Notes: generated by a model from the sequence alone, not told the origin. A stretch of DNA of 64,000 nucleotides from Nesterenkonia cremea (GCF_014642675.1 NZ_BMIS01000006.1:124001-188000); one strand, 5' to 3'. Shown: positions 26,592-35,872, counted from the first letter of the stretch. A program made the numbers and translations.

Positions 26592-28667
26592 TCAGGCCGT
26601 CGCGGCGGCTTCCTGCGGGGCATCGGTCGACGCCGGACGGGTCCACTGCTTCAGCGCGATCACGCTCAGCGCGGTGACCACAGCACCGGCCAGCACCGCC
26701 ACCAGGAACATGGCCCAATGGTCGATGGCGAAGAGGACGAACACGCCGCCGTGAGGTGCCATGGAGGTGGTCCCGAAGGTCATGGCCAGGGCGCCGGTGG
26801 TGGCGCCGCCGGCCATGGCCGCGGGCAGCACACGCAGCGGATCGGCGGCGGCGAACGGGATGGCGCCCTCGGAGATGAAGGCCGCGCCCAACAGCACAGC
26901 GGTCTTGCCGTTCTCCCGCTCGGCCACGGTGAACAGCTTCCGGCGCAGGAAGGTGGCCAGGGCCAGGCCCAGCGGCGGGACCATACCGGCGGCCATGACG
27001 GTCGCCATGATCATCAGCGGGGCCTCGGAGTCGGCGGTGGCGGCACCCAGGCCGGCCACGGCGAAGGAGTAGGCCACCTTATTGACCGGGCCGCCCAGGT
27101 CCACGCACATCATCAGACCGAGGATCACGCCCAGCAGCACGGCGGCGGAACCGGTCATCGAGGCCAGCCAGTCCTCCAGGGAGGCGGTCAGCGAGGCGAT
27201 CGGTGCGCCGAGCACCAGCAGCATCAGGCCGCCGGCCGCGATGGAGGCGCACAGCGGGATGATCACTACGGGCATCAGTCCGGCCAGCCAGCGCGGCACG
27301 CTCAGCCGGCGGAAGCCTGCGGCCACCAGGCCGGCCAGCACACCGCCGGCGATGCCGCCGATGAATCCGGCGTCCATGGTCACGGCCACGGCGCCGGCGG
27401 TGAAGCCCGGTGCTATGCCGGGACGGTCAGCCATTCCGTAGGCGATATAGCCGGCCAGCGCAGGGACCAGGAAGCTCATCGCCGTGTTGCCGATCAGGAA
27501 GAACACAGCACCCAGGTAGCCGCCCAGGGCGCCCCATCCGCGGAAGGGATCCGGCAGCTGGTCGGCGGTGGGTAGGTCCCACAGCGAGCTGTTCAGCGCG
27601 ACGTCCTCGGCCACGCCGTCGATGTCATAGCCGCCCAGCAGGAAGCCCAGGGCCATGAGCAGGCCACCGGCCGCCACGAACGGGATCATGTAGCTGACAC
27701 CGGTCATCAGCACCCGCTGCACGGTTCGGCCGAAGCCCTCCGAGGAGGAGCCGTCCTCAGTCTCGGCGGAGGTCTCCGCGATGACGGTCTGGGCCTGCGG
27801 ATCCTCCGCGGCGGTCAGTGCCTCCTGCAGCATCTGATCGGGTTCGTCGATCCCGCGCTTCACCCGGGAGGCGACCACTGGCTTGCCGGCGAAGCGTTCC
27901 TTCTGCCGGACGTCCACATCGGCGGCGAAGATCACGGCCTCGGCCCGGCTGATCACCTGCGGGTCCAGTGCGGAGGAGCCAGCTGAGCCCTGGGTCTCCA
28001 CGTGCAGGTCCACGCCCAGGCGCTGGGCGGCCTGCTTGAGCGCATCGGCGGCCATATAGGTGTGGGCGATGCCGGTGGGGCAGGCGGTGATCGCGATCAG
28101 CGTCCGCGCGGAGCCGGGCTCAGCTCCTTCAGCTCCCGACGCCGACGCCGCACCCTCGGCCGCGCCTGCTTCGGCACCAGCCGCCGCGCCAGACTCAGCG
28201 GCCGGCTCCTCGGCCGGCGTCGGGTCCGCGGCCTCCTGGATCATCCGGGCGATCTCCCCGGCGTCCTGCGCCGAGCGCAGCCGTTCCACGAACTCATCGC
28301 GCATCAGCGAGGTGGCCAGCGTGGAGAGGATGGCCAGGTGATCGGTGTCGGCGCCGTCGGGGACGGCGATGAAGAAGACCAGATCGGCGTCGCCGTCTCC
28401 GGAGTCGAAGTCCACCGGGGTGGCCAGCCGGGCGAAGGCAACAGTGGGCTGCTCCACCGCCGTGGTGCGGCAGTGCGGGATGGCGAAGCCGCCGGGCATT
28501 CCGGTGGCCGAGCTCTCCTCGCGGGCCCAGGCGCCGTCGAAGAGTGCCTGGGCGTCCTCGGAGCGGCCTGCGGCGGCGATCTGCTCGGCGATGGCCCGGA
28601 TGACCTCCCGCGGGGTCTCGGCCTTCAGCGTGTCCAGGCTGACCAGATCTTTGGTGATGATGGTCAT
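26592..28667 (-). CDS. fruA: PTS fructose transporter, EIIABC
   Basis: This 691-residue protein imports fructose as fructose-1-phosphate. EIIA is first, with phospho-His65 (GGFAIPHCRTT). A linker rich in Ala, Glu and Gly leads to EIIB with phospho-Cys196 (IAITACPTGIAHTYMAADAL), then EIIC with about nine membrane segments (MTGVSYMIPFVAAGGLLMALGFLLGG and further). All phosphorylation residues are present. Its ATG overlaps the end of fruK by four bases, so fruR-fruK-fruA is a coupled operon. Confidence 0.95.
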   Translation of the reverse strand: MTIITKDLVSLDTLKAETPREVIRAIAEQIAAAGRSEDAQALFDGAWAREESSATGMPGGFAIPHCRTTAVEQPTVAFARLATPVDFDSGDGDADLVFFIAVPDGADTDHLAILSTLATSLMRDEFVERLRSAQDAGEIARMIQEAADPTPAEEPAAESGAAAGAEAGAAEGAASASGAEGAEPGSARTLIAITACPTGIAHTYMAADALKQAAQRLGVDLHVETQGSAGSSALDPQVISRAEAVIFAADVDVRQKERFAGKPVVASRVKRGIDEPDQMLQEALTAAEDPQAQTVIAETSAETEDGSSSEGFGRTVQRVLMTGVSYMIPFVAAGGLLMALGFLLGGYDIDGVAEDVALNSSLWDLPTADQLPDPFRGWGALGGYLGAVFFLIGNTAMSFLVPALAGYIAYGMADRPGIAPGFTAGAVAVTMDAGFIGGIAGGVLAGLVAAGFRRLSVPRWLAGLMPVVIIPLCASIAAGGLMLLVLGAPIASLTASLEDWLASMTGSAAVLLGVILGLMMCVDLGGPVNKVAYSFAVAGLGAATADSEAPLMIMATVMAAGMVPPLGLALATFLRRKLFTVAERENGKTAVLLGAAFISEGAIPFAAADPLRVLPAAMAGGATTGALAMTFGTTSMAPHGGVFVLFAIDHWAMFLVAVLAGAVVTALSVIALKQWTRPASTDAPQEAAATA

Positions 28668-29779
28668 GATGCGGTGTCCTTTGTCTCTGGGGTGAACTCT
28701 GCGACGGTGACGTCGGAGAGCCGGAGGTCATCGGGGCCGGGCATGGTGGAGCCCGGCAGGGAGGCGGCGGCACGGCCCTGGGCCATGGCTTGCCGCAGCC
28801 GATCGGCGGGGCTGGCCCCGCGCTGGGCGGCGCTGAGATAGCCGGCCAGGGAGGCATCCCCGGCGCCGACGGTGCTGCGCACCTCCAGCGGGGGACCGGA
28901 GGCGGTGAGCACCGGCTCACCGGAACCCGGAGCAGGGACCAGCAGGGCCCCATGGGCGCCCAGGGTGACCAGCGCGGCGCGGACGCCGTGGGCCTGGCAG
29001 TCGCGGACCAGCCGCAGCACTTGGGTTTTGTCGATCTCCAGTTCCTCGGGGGTGATCGTTGCGGCAGCCGTGGGTGCCTCAACCGGCCCGGGTTTCTCAG
29101 CCTGCTCAGCGCCGCAGAGTGCGGTATGCAGTTCCAGCAGCTCCTCGGCATTGGGCTTGATCAGGTCCGGTCCCGCCGCGGCGGCCGCGGCCAGAGCCTC
29201 GCCCGAGGCGTCCACGGCGACCAGGGCAGAGTCGTCTGCTGCTGCATCGTCTGTGCCAGGGCTTTCTGCGCCGGTGCTGTCGGTGCTCGCCGAGACGGCG
29301 TCGTCGGGGGTGTTCTCCCGCAGCGCGGTGATCAGCCGGGCGTAGAAGTCGGTGGGAGCGCCGGGCGGGAGCGATCCCGCCAGTGCCGCCCAGGAGGCGC
29401 CCTGGGCGGCGCGCAGGATCATCTCCTGGAAGCCGGCCACGGCGGCGGCGTCCAGTTGGGGGCCGCGCTCGTTGATCTTGGTGGTGGTCCCGGCCGGATC
29501 GGTGATGGCGATATTGGTGCGCAGCGCCTCACCCACGGGCAGGCCGCGGTGGGCCACCCCGATCTCGCAGAGCGCGGTGAGCACCGGGTCGGTGGGGTCG
29601 CCGGGCAGCAGCGCCAGAGTCTGGTGGCCGGCTGCGGTGAGCGCCCGGGAGATGTTCACGCCTTTGCCGCCGGGTTCGGCGTGCTGGGCGGCGGCGCGCT
29701 GGACCTGGCCCACGGCCAGCGGGTCCGGCAGCTCCACCGTCTTGTCCAGGCTGGGGTTGGGGGTCACGGTGATGATCAC
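28664..29779 (-). CDS. fruK: 1-phosphofructokinase
   Basis: FruK phosphorylates fructose-1-phosphate to fructose-1,6-bisphosphate. The 371-residue PfkB-family protein begins MIITVTPNPSLDKTVEL and shows GGKGVNISRAL and the C-terminal anion-hole motif STVGAGDASLAGYL with its catalytic Asp. An insert near residues 155-245, with a Ser/Asp/Ala-rich loop (ASTDSTGAESPGTDDAAADD), makes it longer than the common 310 residues. It overlaps fruR and fruA by four bases each. Confidence 0.94.
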   Translation of the reverse strand: MIITVTPNPSLDKTVELPDPLAVGQVQRAAAQHAEPGGKGVNISRALTAAGHQTLALLPGDPTDPVLTALCEIGVAHRGLPVGEALRTNIAITDPAGTTTKINERGPQLDAAAVAGFQEMILRAAQGASWAALAGSLPPGAPTDFYARLITALRENTPDDAVSASTDSTGAESPGTDDAAADDSALVAVDASGEALAAAAAAGPDLIKPNAEELLELHTALCGAEQAEKPGPVEAPTAAATITPEELEIDKTQVLRLVRDCQAHGVRAALVTLGAHGALLVPAPGSGEPVLTASGPPLEVRSTVGAGDASLAGYLSAAQRGASPADRLRQAMAQGRAAASLPGSTMPGPDDLRLSDVTVAEFTPETKDTAS

Positions 29780-30651
29780 GCGGCCTCGCCTCCCGGGGTG
29801 GTGTTGGTCTGGTCGGAGCCTGCGACGACGACGTCGACCTCTGCGGCCTCCAGCGCCTCAGCCAGTTCGGGCTGGGGTGCGGCGTCGGTGATCAGCACAT
29901 CAAGGTCCTCCAGTCCGCCGAAGCGCACCAAGGAGGTCTCACCGAGTTTGGATGAGTCGGCCAGCAGGACCCGCTTGCGGGCGGCGCGGATCAGGGCGCC
30001 CTTCACAGCGGCCTCAGCGGTGTCCGGAGTGGAGAGGCCGAACTCGCTGCTGACGCCGTTGGTGCCCAGAAAGACCACATCGGCACGACGCCGGCTCAGC
30101 GCCTCCACCGTCTCCTGGCCCACGGCGGCGCCGGTGATCCCTCGGATGGTCCCGCCCAGGATTTCCACGTCGAGGGCGCCGGTGCTGCTGAGCTTATGGG
30201 CGATGGGGACCGCGGTGGTGAGCAGCGCGAGGTCCCCGGTGCGGGGGAGGGGGCCGGCGTCGGGCTGTGCGGAGGCCGTGGTGTTGGGGTTGGAGGCGGC
30301 GGCGATCCGGTCCGCCAGGGCCTCGGTGGTGGTGCCGGCGTCGATGATCAGCGAGCCGCCGTCCTCGGGTGGGAGGTGATGCAGGGCCGCGGCGGCGATG
30401 TCCTGCTTCTGCGCGGAGTGGCGGCTGAGCCGCTCCTGCAGGGAGGACTCGGTGCGCGAGGTGGAGCCGGAGGCGACGGCGCCTCCGTGGATGCGGCGCA
30501 GCTCTCCGGCGGACTCGAGCTGATCGAGGTCGCGGCGGACGGTCTCCCGGGTGACGTCGAGGGAATCGGCGAGCTGCTGGACGCTCACCGATCCCTCACG
30601 GGCCAGGAGGGAGAGGATGCGCCCATGGCGTTCGGGCGGCAGAAGCGGCAT
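29776..30651 (-). CDS. fruR: DeoR-family regulator of the fructose operon
   Basis: The product is 291 residues. The N-terminal helix-turn-helix is ERHGRILSLLAREGSVSVQQLADSLDVTRETVRRDLDQL, followed by IHGGAV. The C-terminal sugar-phosphate sensing domain shows LIIDAGTTTEALADRI, FLGTNGVSSEFGLS and VLLADSSKLG. Members of this family next to fruKA usually repress the operon and respond to fructose phosphates; that role is inferred here. It is the first gene of the operon and sits behind a promoter with tandem repeats. Confidence 0.92.
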   Translation of the reverse strand: MPLLPPERHGRILSLLAREGSVSVQQLADSLDVTRETVRRDLDQLESAGELRRIHGGAVASGSTSRTESSLQERLSRHSAQKQDIAAAALHHLPPEDGGSLIIDAGTTTEALADRIAAASNPNTTASAQPDAGPLPRTGDLALLTTAVPIAHKLSSTGALDVEILGGTIRGITGAAVGQETVEALSRRRADVVFLGTNGVSSEFGLSTPDTAEAAVKGALIRAARKRVLLADSSKLGETSLVRFGGLEDLDVLITDAAPQPELAEALEAAEVDVVVAGSDQTNTTPGGEAA

Positions 30652-30726
30652 GAGGCCTTCCTGGGATGGGGCGGAGGAATGTGTCTGGGGATGTGGTCTG
30701 GCCCACTCTGCTGTGGGATTTTCCGT

Positions 30727-30756
30727 ACTTTATCTGTGTATATCTGTGTTTTGCAA
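30727..30756 (-). promoter_or_regulatory. Promoter of fruRKA with tandem 10-bp repeats (candidate FruR operator)
   Basis: On the minus strand TTGCAA (30756-30751) and TAAAGT (30732-30727) are 18 bases apart. The spacer and -10 edge are covered by two direct repeats, TATCTGTGTA and TATCTGTGTT on the plus strand (30731-30750). A protein bound there would block polymerase. Confidence 0.65.
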
Positions 30757-30801
30757 CAGAAGCGGGCCCATCGGCGTCGCGGTGCGGGCGGCAGGACCGC
30801 C

Positions 30802-30870
30802 GATGTGTTGAGTTCCTGGGAAGGCTGGAGCCAGGAGGGGTGATTCCCGGGAGCCCAACACATCTGGCGG
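30802..30870 (+). repeat. Long inverted repeat in the fruR-rplM gap
   Basis: Arms 30802-30822 and 30844-30864 pair over 21 positions with one mismatch and two G-U-type pairs. A further five pairs (30797-30801 with 30866-30870) follow beyond a bulge at 30865. The loop holds GGCTGGAGCC. No gene of either strand ends here. Confidence 0.65.
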
Positions 30871-31230
30871 GAGATGGGTGAGTGATTGCATGCCGTTGAG
30901 GGTGAGGCGAGCAGTCCGCCCGGACCTTCACCGAATGAGGAGACCGCTATCTCCCGTGTCCTGGGTGTACCGATGGAGCTGGAGGGCTGTGGCGACGAGC
31001 GTCTCGCCTCGGGTGCCGGAGTGCTGACCCTCACCGTGTGGTGGCTGGCCCTCGCCTTCGACGGTCAGGTCCAGCGGTATCTTCCGGGTGGGCGGGAGTG
31101 CGCCGCAGCATCCTCCCCAGTACGCGCCGAATCACCCGCCGCAGTTCCCTGGGTGAGGGATCGGCACTGAGGGTTCCGTGCAGGATCCCGTGAAGACACG
31201 CCTTCCGCGTGTGGGGTTGCTGGCCGCCGA
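30871..31230 (+). other. Unexplained intergenic stretch
   Basis: 360 bases lie between the inverted repeat and the rplM promoter. An open frame at 30886-31170 exists but resembles nothing I know and has no good ribosome-binding site, so no gene is called. Nothing else was recognised. Confidence 0.3.
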
Positions 31231-31259
31231 TTGCTCCGTTAGGGGAGGCCAGGTATAGT
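31231..31259 (+). promoter_or_regulatory. Promoter of rplM-rpsI
   Basis: TTGCTC (31231-31236) and TATAGT (31254-31259) are separated by 17 bases. This is the best promoter match in the window. Confidence 0.75.
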
Positions 31260-31506
31260 TATCAGCTGTTGTGCGTGTCCACTCCTGCGTGGAACCGTGT
31301 CGAGGCGGCTCAGTTGCATGGCCCATACAGCCTCCGCGGACCCCAGGGGAAACCACGGGCCCGGTAACTCTCCAGCCCTCACCTGGGGATCCGGACAGCG
31401 CACTCTCGAAGAATGACAGTGCATCAGGCACTGGCCTCCGGTGGAGCTCACCTGCCGGTCAGGGCAGTGCGCTGAACCGTAGAACACCGACCGAAGGCAT
31501 TAACAC
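31260..31506 (+). promoter_or_regulatory. Leader of rplM-rpsI
   Basis: About 240 bases of predicted untranslated leader lie between the promoter and the rplM GTG. No gene and no recognised regulatory RNA was seen. A leader this long may serve ribosomal-protein feedback. Confidence 0.35.
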
Positions 31507-31950
31507 GTGCGTACGTACACCCCCAAGCCCGGCGACGCCGACGCGCAGTGGCACATCATCGATGCCACCGACGTCGTGCTCGGCCGTCTGGCCACCCAGT
31601 CCGCCGCGCTGCTGCGCGGTAAGCACAAGCCGACCTTTGCTCCGCACCAGGACATGGGCGACTTCGTGATCATCATCAACGCAGACAAGGTTGCCGTGAC
31701 CGGTGACAAGGCTGAGAAGAAGCGCTACTGGCGCCACTCCGGCTTCCCCGGCGGCATCAAGTCCGTGAACTTCAACGACCTGATGCAGCGCCACCCCACC
31801 CGCGCGGTGGAGTTGGCCGTCAAGGGCATGTTGCCGCACAACAAGCTCGGCCGCGCCCAGCTGAAGAAGCTGCGCGTCTACGCAGGTGCCGAGCACCCGC
31901 ATGCCGCTCAGCAGCCCCAGCCGTTCGAAATTTCCCAGGTCGCCCAGTAA
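31507..31950 (+). CDS. rplM: 50S ribosomal protein L13
   Basis: This 147-residue L13 binds 23S rRNA early in assembly. [52 protein letters not shown] and [18 protein letters not shown] are canonical. It starts with GTG. rpsI follows after 36 bases, the standard pair. Confidence 0.98.
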   Translation: MRTYTPKPGDADAQWHIIDATDVVLGRLATQSAALLRGKHKPTFAPHQDMGDFVIIINADKVAVTGDKAEKKRYWRHSGFPGGIKSVNFNDLMQRHPTRAVELAVKGMLPHNKLGRAQLKKLRVYAGAEHPHAAQQPQPFEISQVAQ

Positions 31951-31986
31951 TCCGGGCCCGACTCTAGAGACTTATTGAGGAGAACC

Positions 31987-32484
31987 GTGGCTCAGAACAC
32001 TGAAGAGCTCAACGAGACCGAGGAGCTGAACAGCTACACCTCGGAATCTGCCCCCGCCGCTGAGGAGACCGTCTCTTCTGAGCGTGCTCCGCTGACCGTC
32101 GGTGGCGCAGCCATCGGCCGTCGCAAGAAGGCCCGTGCCCGTGTTCGCCTGATCCCCGGCTCCGGCCAGTGGACCATCAACGGCCGTGCGCTCGAGGACT
32201 ACTTCCCGAACAAGCTGCACCAGCAGGAGGTCAACGACCCGTTCACCCTGCTCGGTCTGGAAGGCGCCTACGACGTCATCGCACGTATCGACGGCGGCGG
32301 CCCCTCCGGGCAGTCCGGCGCCATGCGCCTGGGCATCTCCCGTGCGCTGAACGAGATCGACCGCGACCACAACCGCGCTGGGCTGAAGAAGGCAGGCTTC
32401 CTCACCCGCGACGCACGTGCCGTGGAGCGCAAGAAGGCCGGCCTCAAGAAGGCACGCAAGGCCCCGCAGTACTCCAAGCGCTGA
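31987..32484 (+). CDS. rpsI: 30S ribosomal protein S9
   Basis: S9 reaches the P-site tRNA with its C-terminal tail, here ending [12 protein letters not shown]. The product is 165 residues. An acidic N-terminal extension of about 40 residues precedes the core, which begins near [23 protein letters not shown] chose GTG 31987 because GAGGAGAACC lies just upstream. The last codons form part of a 22-base sequence that recurs 116 bases downstream. Confidence 0.97.
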   Translation: MAQNTEELNETEELNSYTSESAPAAEETVSSERAPLTVGGAAIGRRKKARARVRLIPGSGQWTINGRALEDYFPNKLHQQEVNDPFTLLGLEGAYDVIARIDGGGPSGQSGAMRLGISRALNEIDRDHNRAGLKKAGFLTRDARAVERKKAGLKKARKAPQYSKR

Positions 32485-32615
32485 TTGCCGCATACCCGGC
32501 ACATCTGCTCCGCAGCTGTGCCGGGGCCCTTTGCGGCAATCTCGCTGGCTGGCGCCAGCGGCCGGCTTCGCCGGCCCAGCGCTCGGCTCCCACGCGCTGA
32601 TTGCCGCATACCCGG
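32478..32615 (+). repeat. 22-base direct repeat overlapping the rpsI 3' end
   Basis: The sequence at 32478-32499, which includes the rpsI stop codon, is repeated exactly at 32594-32615. Each copy forms the 5' part of a two-storey stem-loop (GCCGCA below, CCGG above). Confidence 0.8.
32484..32540 (+). terminator. Terminator hairpin after rpsI
   Basis: Outer helix ATTGCCGCA/TGCGGCAAT (32484-32492 with 32532-32540) and inner helix CCCGGCACA/TGTGCCGGG (32495-32503 with 32517-32525). It begins on the last base of the stop codon. Confidence 0.8.
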
Positions 32616-32644
32616 ACCGTCGTCCGGATGCTGCGGCTTCGCAG

Positions 32645-32692
32645 AAGAGGCCCGCACCTCGCAGATCCGTCTGCAGGGTGCGGGCCTCTTTC
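32645..32692 (+). terminator. Second terminator upstream of glmM
   Basis: A perfect 14-bp stem (32645-32658 with 32677-32690) with an inner GCAG/CTGC helix, ending in TTT. Between it and the previous hairpin lie further GC palindromes (GCTGGCGCCAGC near 32548 and GGCCGGCTTCGCCGGCC near 32560). Confidence 0.85.
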
Positions 32693-32847
32693 GTGTCTGC
32701 GGGCGGGTGATCCGTCTGCCTCCGGGCTGGTCGGCGCCGTCGTCTGGAGTGCGCATCCAGGGGCGTTGATCACAGCTTCAACACGAATGCCCCTGTCAGG
32801 TTCGACCGGCGGGGATTTTGCTCCAACCCCCAGTAGACTGAGCCATC

Positions 32848-34215
32848 ATGGCGAGACTATTCGGTACCGATGGCGTGCGCGGGGTGGCCAATGAGCTGCT
32901 GACCGCGGAGGTGGCGTTGAAGCTGTCTCAGGCAGCTGCAGTGGTGCTGGGGCACCGGCGGATCAGCTCTGAGCGGGCGGCCCAGGGCAAGCGGCCCGTG
33001 GCTGTTGTGGCCCGGGATCCGCGCGTCTCCGGGGAGTTCATCTCCTCGGCAGTGGAGGCCGGCCTGGCCGCCTCCGGTGTGGACGTCTACGACGCCGGCG
33101 TGCTGCCCACTCCGGCCGCAGCCTTCCTGGTGGGAGACATCGACGCCGACTTCGGTGTGATGATCTCCGCCTCCCACAACCCTGCCCCGGACAACGGCAT
33201 CAAGTTCCTGGCCCGCGGCGGTCATAAGCTCGACGATTCCGTCGAGGACGAGATCGAAGTGCAGATGGGCGAAGAGCCCCCGCGCCCGATCGGCGCCGAG
33301 GTGGGCCGGGTCCAGCGCTTCTCCGATGCGGAGGATCGTTATGTGGTCCACCTGCTGAAGTCCCTGGGAGAGGTCTCGCTGAAGGGTATGAAGATCGTGC
33401 TGGACTGCGCCCACGGTGCGGCCTCGGGCTGCTCCCCGGAGGCCTTCGCGGCCGCCGGTGCGGAAGTCGTGGTCATCGGCGCGGATCCGGATGGTCTGAA
33501 CATCAACGACGGCTACGGGTCCACCCACCTGGGGCCGCTGCAGGCCGCTGTGGTCGAGCACAAAGCGGATCTGGGCATCGCCCACGACGGTGACGCCGAC
33601 CGCTGTCTGGCCGTGGACCACACCGGTGAGGTCATCGACGGCGACCAGATCATGGGCGTGCTGGCCCGTGCGCTGAAGGAGACCGGCGGCCTGGTGGACG
33701 ACACCCTGGTGGTCACCGTGATGTCCAACCTCGGCCTGAAGCTGGGCATGGCCGCGGCGGGCATTGAGCTGGTGGAGACCGCAGTGGGCGACCGCTACGT
33801 GCTCGAGGCCATGCGTTCCGGGGGACACTCCCTGGGCGGCGAGCAGTCCGGGCACCTGATCTTCTCCGACTATGCCACCACCGGTGATGGTCTGCTGACC
33901 GGTCTGCAGCTGGCGGCGCGGGTCTCTGCCACCGGCACATCGCTGCGTCAGCTGGCCGAAGAGGCCATGGAGCGCCTCCCGCAGGTGCTGGTCAACGTCA
34001 AGGGAGTGGACAAGGCCAAGGCCAAGACCCACGACGCCGTGCTGGCGGCAGTGGCGGCCACCGAATCTCGGTTGGGGGAGAAGGGCCGCGTGCTGCTGCG
34101 TCCCTCCGGCACCGAGCCGGTGGTGCGTGTGATGGTCGAGGCTGAGACTGCCGAGATCGCCGACTCTGAGGCCGCCGCCCTGGCCGAGATCGTCCAGGCC
34201 GAGCTGGCGCTCTGA
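32848..34215 (+). CDS. glmM: Phosphoglucosamine mutase
   Basis: GlmM converts glucosamine-6-phosphate to glucosamine-1-phosphate for peptidoglycan synthesis. The 455-residue protein begins [16 protein letters not shown]. The catalytic phospho-Ser is near residue 108 in [15 protein letters not shown], the metal loop is [13 protein letters not shown], the sugar loop [19 protein letters not shown], and the phosphate site [22 protein letters not shown] (32834-32839) ends eight bases before the ATG, suggesting a leaderless mRNA. glmS, the previous pathway step, lies 5 kb downstream. Confidence 0.97.
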   Translation: MARLFGTDGVRGVANELLTAEVALKLSQAAAVVLGHRRISSERAAQGKRPVAVVARDPRVSGEFISSAVEAGLAASGVDVYDAGVLPTPAAAFLVGDIDADFGVMISASHNPAPDNGIKFLARGGHKLDDSVEDEIEVQMGEEPPRPIGAEVGRVQRFSDAEDRYVVHLLKSLGEVSLKGMKIVLDCAHGAASGCSPEAFAAAGAEVVVIGADPDGLNINDGYGSTHLGPLQAAVVEHKADLGIAHDGDADRCLAVDHTGEVIDGDQIMGVLARALKETGGLVDDTLVVTVMSNLGLKLGMAAAGIELVETAVGDRYVLEAMRSGGHSLGGEQSGHLIFSDYATTGDGLLTGLQLAARVSATGTSLRQLAEEAMERLPQVLVNVKGVDKAKAKTHDAVLAAVAATESRLGEKGRVLLRPSGTEPVVRVMVEAETAEIADSEAAALAEIVQAELAL

Positions 34216-34271
34216 TCTGAGCCGCACTGCAGTCACTGCCGCGGCCGGCGTCGGGCCCTGAACCTTAGTTT

Positions 34272-34332
34272 TACCAACCGTTTCTCAGATTACCCCTGCA
34301 GATGTGCAGGGTAATCTGAATCTGCCTTGGTA
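34272..34332 (+). terminator. Bidirectional hairpin between glmM and the first VanY-like gene
   Basis: A 14-bp stem with one bulged C (34286-34300 with 34305-34318) and GATG loop is nested in an outer TACCAA/TTGGTA pair (34272-34277 with 34327-34332). It lies between convergent genes. Confidence 0.75.
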
Positions 34333-34379
34333 GAACGAGGGTGGGCAGGTGGGGTAGCAGCCGGGGCGCTCATCGGTGA

Positions 34380-35144
34380 TCAGTCCTCATAGTCGGGGGC
34401 CGCGGGCTGGTCCCAATACTCTTCCAGGGTCACACCCTGCTCCACCACATCAGTGGCCGTCTCCGGGCCCACATAGCGCAGATGCCAGGGCTCATAGGAG
34501 AAGCCGGTGATCTCCAGGGCATCCTCCGGGTACCGGATGATGAAGCCGTGCTCATGGCTGTTCTCCGCCAGCCACACTCCCGTTGGCGTCTCCCCGAAGC
34601 AGGCCTTCAGATAGCACTCCTCATTGCCCGGATAGGACAGATCCACCGCCAGCCCGGTCTGATGCTCCGAATAGCCGGGCCGGGCTGAGACCTCGTCCGC
34701 AGACTCCTGGCCCATAGTCTCCGAATAGTGCTCGTAGAGGGCGCTCTGCAGCTCATAGTCCCGGTAGGCGCTGGTCACCACCAGCGGGATCTCCGCCTCA
34801 CCGGCCGCTTCGAAGAGCTCCTCCAGGGCCTGGGCAGGCTCCTCGCGCATCTCTGAATCCTGCTCGGCCGGGACAACGGGCACGGTCAGATCAGAGGGCT
34901 CATGATCGGCGGGCTCCAGCGGGTTGGCCTTATTGACCAGCACATAGATGGATGCGGGATCCCAGGAAGGTTCGCTGAGAGGTGCGGGCTCGGCGTCGTC
35001 GGCTGCCTCCTGATCAGTCTCCGCAGGTGTGCCCTCAGCGTGCTCCGTGCTCTCGGGATCGTCCTTCGGGTCTTCCTCCGCGGCGCAGCCCGCCGCCAGC
35101 AGCAGGGTCCCCACGGCGGCTGTGCTGAGCAGTGAACGGCGCAT
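34380..35144 (-). CDS. D,D-carboxypeptidase lipoprotein (VanY family, M15B), copy 1
   Basis: The product is 254 residues. A lipoprotein signal ends in LLAAGC near residue 20, followed by an acidic linker, so it is anchored outside the membrane. The peptidase domain (about residues 70-245) has the M15 zinc motifs GYSEHQTGLAVDLSYPG (His, Asp) and EPWHLRYVG (His), plus VTSAYRDYELQSALYEHY. Such enzymes trim the terminal D-Ala of peptidoglycan stems. TAACCT (35156-35151) ends six bases before the ATG and there is no Shine-Dalgarno. A paralogue is encoded 730 bases away beyond mscL. Confidence 0.9.
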   Translation of the reverse strand: MRRSLLSTAAVGTLLLAAGCAAEEDPKDDPESTEHAEGTPAETDQEAADDAEPAPLSEPSWDPASIYVLVNKANPLEPADHEPSDLTVPVVPAEQDSEMREEPAQALEELFEAAGEAEIPLVVTSAYRDYELQSALYEHYSETMGQESADEVSARPGYSEHQTGLAVDLSYPGNEECYLKACFGETPTGVWLAENSHEHGFIIRYPEDALEITGFSYEPWHLRYVGPETATDVVEQGVTLEEYWDQPAAPDYED

Positions 35145-35256
35145 GCCACCAGGTTATCGTGTCTGGGATCCCGCTGGGTCTCCGCTGGAGAACCCCTCAC
35201 AGCTCTGATCTCGGATGACTCTATAACTCGCCGACGGATCGCCTTACACTTGTGCC

Positions 35257-35784
35257 ATGCTCAAGGGTTTCAAAGACTTCCTGATGCAGGGCAACGTCAT
35301 CGACCTTGCCACTGCTGTCGTCATCGGCACGGCGTTCGGCGCTGTGGTCAACGCGCTCGTGGAGAGCGTGCTGATGCCCCTGGTCGCTTCGGTGGTGGGC
35401 GGTGAGCCCGACTTCGACGAGTTCGCAGTGGTGCGCGTGATGGACGGTCCGCCCATCCAGTTCGGCGTCCTGCTGACCACCGTGGTGAACTTCGTGCTCA
35501 TCGCCGCCGCGATCTACTTCGTCGTCATCATGCCGATGAACAAGATGATAGAGGCCCGCAACAAGGCCCTGGGCGAGCCCGAGGACGAAGAGGAGGAGAA
35601 CATCACTCTCCTCAAGGAGATCCGCGATCAGCTCAAGGCTCAGACCGAAGTGACCAACCCGGCCTACATCGCCTCCCTGGTGGAAGCCGAGCGCATGGCC
35701 GAGGAAGAGGCCGCCAAGGCTGAGGAGGAGAAGAACAACAAGGGTCTGCTGGGCAAGGCCAAGGGCATCGTCTGGGGCGAGTGA
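35257..35784 (+). CDS. mscL: Large-conductance mechanosensitive channel MscL
   Basis: MscL opens on hypo-osmotic shock to release solutes. MLKGFKDFLMQGNVIDLATAVVIGTAFG is the N-terminal helix and first membrane segment. The second segment is FGVLLTTVVNFVLIAAAIYFVVI. The C-terminal helix is long and charged, with a Glu/Lys-rich coiled coil (EAERMAEEEAAKAEEEKNNK), giving 175 residues against a common 130-150. TACACT (35245-35250) ends six bases before the ATG, suggesting a leaderless mRNA. Confidence 0.97.
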   Translation: MLKGFKDFLMQGNVIDLATAVVIGTAFGAVVNALVESVLMPLVASVVGGEPDFDEFAVVRVMDGPPIQFGVLLTTVVNFVLIAAAIYFVVIMPMNKMIEARNKALGEPEDEEEENITLLKEIRDQLKAQTEVTNPAYIASLVEAERMAEEEAAKAEEEKNNKGLLGKAKGIVWGE

Positions 35785-35872
35785 CCCCGACGCCGGTCGC
35801 TGAGCCGGCGGTGACCAGCAGGTCCCCACGCCGGCGGCTCGGGCAGCCGCAGCGGGCCGCCTCAGCAGCGGC

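Noticed and set aside
30886..31170. Small plus-strand open frame in the fruR-rplM gap
   Set aside because: No good ribosome-binding site, no known similarity, mixed composition. Left as unexplained sequence.
35785..35872. Terminator between mscL and VanY-like copy 2
   Set aside because: GCCGGCG blocks can pair, but the stem has several mismatches and bulges, so I do not list it.
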